64,000 nucleotides of DNA, taken from Calothrix sp. PCC 7716. Lineage in GTDB: Bacteria > Cyanobacteriota > Cyanobacteriia > Cyanobacteriales > Nostocaceae. Location: the NCBI RefSeq assembly GCF_019977735.1, contig NZ_AP025018.1, forward strand, positions 3,720,001 through 3,784,000, written 5' to 3'. Shown piece after piece: positions 62,840-64,000 of the stretch; within the stretch, counting starts at the first letter, position 1; every line of letters starts with the position of its first letter. A program made the position numbers and the translations under genes. The notes under the pieces were generated by a model. It searched no databases. It was given only the letters and a program-made list of their open reading frames with translations, and was not told the origin of the DNA.

Positions 62840-63334
62840 TTACCATCCCCAACTGCCGGGAATGCCTTTAAATGGTCCAACGATATCTTTGGTTATCCAA
62901 CCACCATAAAAATTACCTGGTTGCGGCGCCACTTTTTCGCCATCTATATAACATGCATCCATTGGGTGTGCATAAAAAGCTACATAATCTTTGAGAGATT
63001 CAAATTTAGGTGTGGGGTTAGGATAGAACCAGGCAACGTTTTGCAGTTCTTTATCACCTACACGCAGTGTATAATATCCTGCTGCTCCTTTCCACTCGCA
63101 AAAACTAGATTGAGGCATTTTAATAAGATATTCCATTTTAATATCGGCAGGTGGAATATAGTAAACTGGCGGATGGCTAGTTTCTAAAACTCGTTTTGCA
63201 TTGTGGGTATCAGCGATTGTTTCACCATTAAAAATAATCTGAATATGTTTGCTGACATCTTCTAAACGTGGTGGACGTGGATAGTCCCATACTGACTCTT
63301 GTCCAGGTTGAGGTTCAATGCGTTGCGGTCTCAT
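62840..63334 (-). CDS. DUF427 protein
   Basis: A 164-residue soluble protein with the DUF427 pattern: IFNGETIADTHNAKRVLETS, HPPVYYIPPADI, SFCEWKGAAGYYTL, NVAWFYPNPTP and YVAFYAHPMDACYIDGEKV, ending in a Gly/Trp-rich tail. The fold is a small beta-barrel found in many bacteria; no activity is established. Length fits single-domain members. It converges with the protease gene. Confidence 0.85.
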   Translation of the reverse strand: MRPQRIEPQPGQESVWDYPRPPRLEDVSKHIQIIFNGETIADTHNAKRVLETSHPPVYYIPPADIKMEYLIKMPQSSFCEWKGAAGYYTLRVGDKELQNVAWFYPNPTPKFESLKDYVAFYAHPMDACYIDGEKVAPQPGNFYGGWITKDIVGPFKGIPGSWGW

Positions 63335-63844
63335 AAAGCTATCTCATAGGTATAATTACTCTGATCTTATATTAACAACTAAGCTTTACGACCAGTAGCT
63401 AAAAAAGTAGTGATATCCCACCAAACACCTTTTTCAAGAGACGTTACATGTAACATCTCTAAATTTGATTATATTTGTGCGCTGTTAAAAAAATCATTGG
63501 CTAAGTAATTTACGCAAGCATATTCTTGACCTCTCTATGAATTTACAGAGATTTTCTCGCGCTGTCAAAAGACATAGTTCGAGAATACCTGATCTGAATA
63601 GTATTACTACTGTTTATCAGTTTATAACTAATACAAATTAATTTTTAGATACCGGATTAATACTTAGAAATACTATCAAAATTCTCTATAAAACAGCTTG
63701 TAAGCATAAATTGTTGAATCCATCTTTATACAAGTCATTTGAAATATTTTCTTTCTGCAAAGTTTGATAAAAATACAACACGATAACTATTCTCATGTGC
63801 CAACTTATGAGTATCAAATAAATTTAAGAACACGGGATAACATC
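63335..63844. other. Intergenic region with one dispersed palindrome
   Basis: A GAGACGTTACATGTAACATC palindrome (63437-63460, with flanking AGA/TCT) is the only feature seen in 510 AT-rich bases. Two of the rare GATC sites lie here (about 63362 and 63591). The promoter for the gene at 63845 was not identified. Confidence 0.5.
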
Positions 63845-64000
63845 ATGTCTAAACTATTTAAAAGCTTGGTTGCTGGTACAGTACTTTCAGTTGGTTTAGC
63901 TATTGGCAGTGCGGGTGAAGCGAAGGCTGTATCACTTACAGGAAGCGCAACAATAACCGCAGATAATCATTATGGGTTTTTCTACGGTGATAAAGATGGA
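63845..64000 (+). CDS. Exported protein, 5' end only
   Basis: The ATG at 63845 begins MSKLFKSLVAGTVLSVGLAI, a classic signal peptide (basic start, hydrophobic core, GSAGEAKAVS with a likely AKA cleavage site), then LTGSATITADNHYGFFYGDK before the window ends. Such beginnings are seen in PEP-CTERM-type secreted proteins of cyanobacteria, which often have SATITADNHY-like starts, but the sorting signal would be outside the window. Confidence 0.75.
   Translation, partial: MSKLFKSLVAGTVLSVGLAIGSAGEAKAVSLTGSATITADNHYGFFYGDKDG

Overview
The window is a 64 kb piece of a low-GC cyanobacterial chromosome, most likely from a filamentous, heterocyst-forming type (Nostocales). The lineage call rests on ndhN of the cyanobacterial NDH-1 complex, a cyanobacterial-order ribosomal protein cluster without rpmD, a GUN4-domain gene, AMIN and DUF3172 proteins, CHASE2-type Ser/Thr kinases and heptamer short tandem repeats. 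Nothing here tests nitrogen fixation or heterocysts directly.

Layout. 1-2 kb: an IS66-like transposase running off the left edge and a nonsense-interrupted LRV/WD40 gene. 2-7 kb: a GNAT acetyltransferase, a subtilisin-like protease fused to a six-repeat lectin-type propeller, and a GT-B glycosyltransferase. 6.8-13 kb: a nested mobile element. An IS200/IS605 element has a decayed tnpA and a tnpB that is cut in two by a roughly 3.9 kb transposon carrying two tyrosine recombinases and a DUF6262-like coiled-coil protein, in a Tn554-type arrangement. 13-27 kb: a PLP enzyme, a TM0106-type nuclease, a phytase-like secreted protein, two Ser/Thr kinases flanking tRNA-Asp, a CPA2 antiporter with a stress-protein tail, an AMIN protein, DUF3172 and ndhN. 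27.8-45.4 kb: the large ribosomal protein/secY/rpoA cluster, rplC to prfA, all on the + strand. It supplies ribosomal proteins, the SecY translocon core, Adk, IF-1, RNA polymerase alpha, TruA and RF1. 45.5-53 kb: a defence-like accessory island with an ATPase plus TOPRIM-like pair, three paralogous XRE regulators, an unpartnered antitoxin-like gene, and a DNA adenine methylase with a DpnII-family endonuclease. 53-64 kb: an MFS transporter, a damaged GUN4 gene, a frameshifted Rpn/DUF2887 gene, an ABC-F protein, gpmI, secG, a metzincin-like protease, DUF427, and the start of a secreted protein at the right edge.

The strongest genome-scale signal is in base composition. GGCGCC occurs about 100 times by hand count, against about 3 expected. 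GATC occurs only about 8 times, against more than 200 expected, and the usual cyanobacterial iterated palindrome HIP1 (GCGATCGC) was not seen. A DpnII-family restriction-modification pair sits in the same window. It is an attractive inference that GATC restriction removed HIP1 and that GGCGCC now fills its place.

The intergenic regions carry several families of dispersed palindromes, including one whose hairpin arms co-vary and one whose ends have expanded into tandem repeats. At least five genes are visibly broken (LRV/WD40, tnpA, tnpB, Rpn, and probably GUN4), in contrast to the intact ribosomal block.
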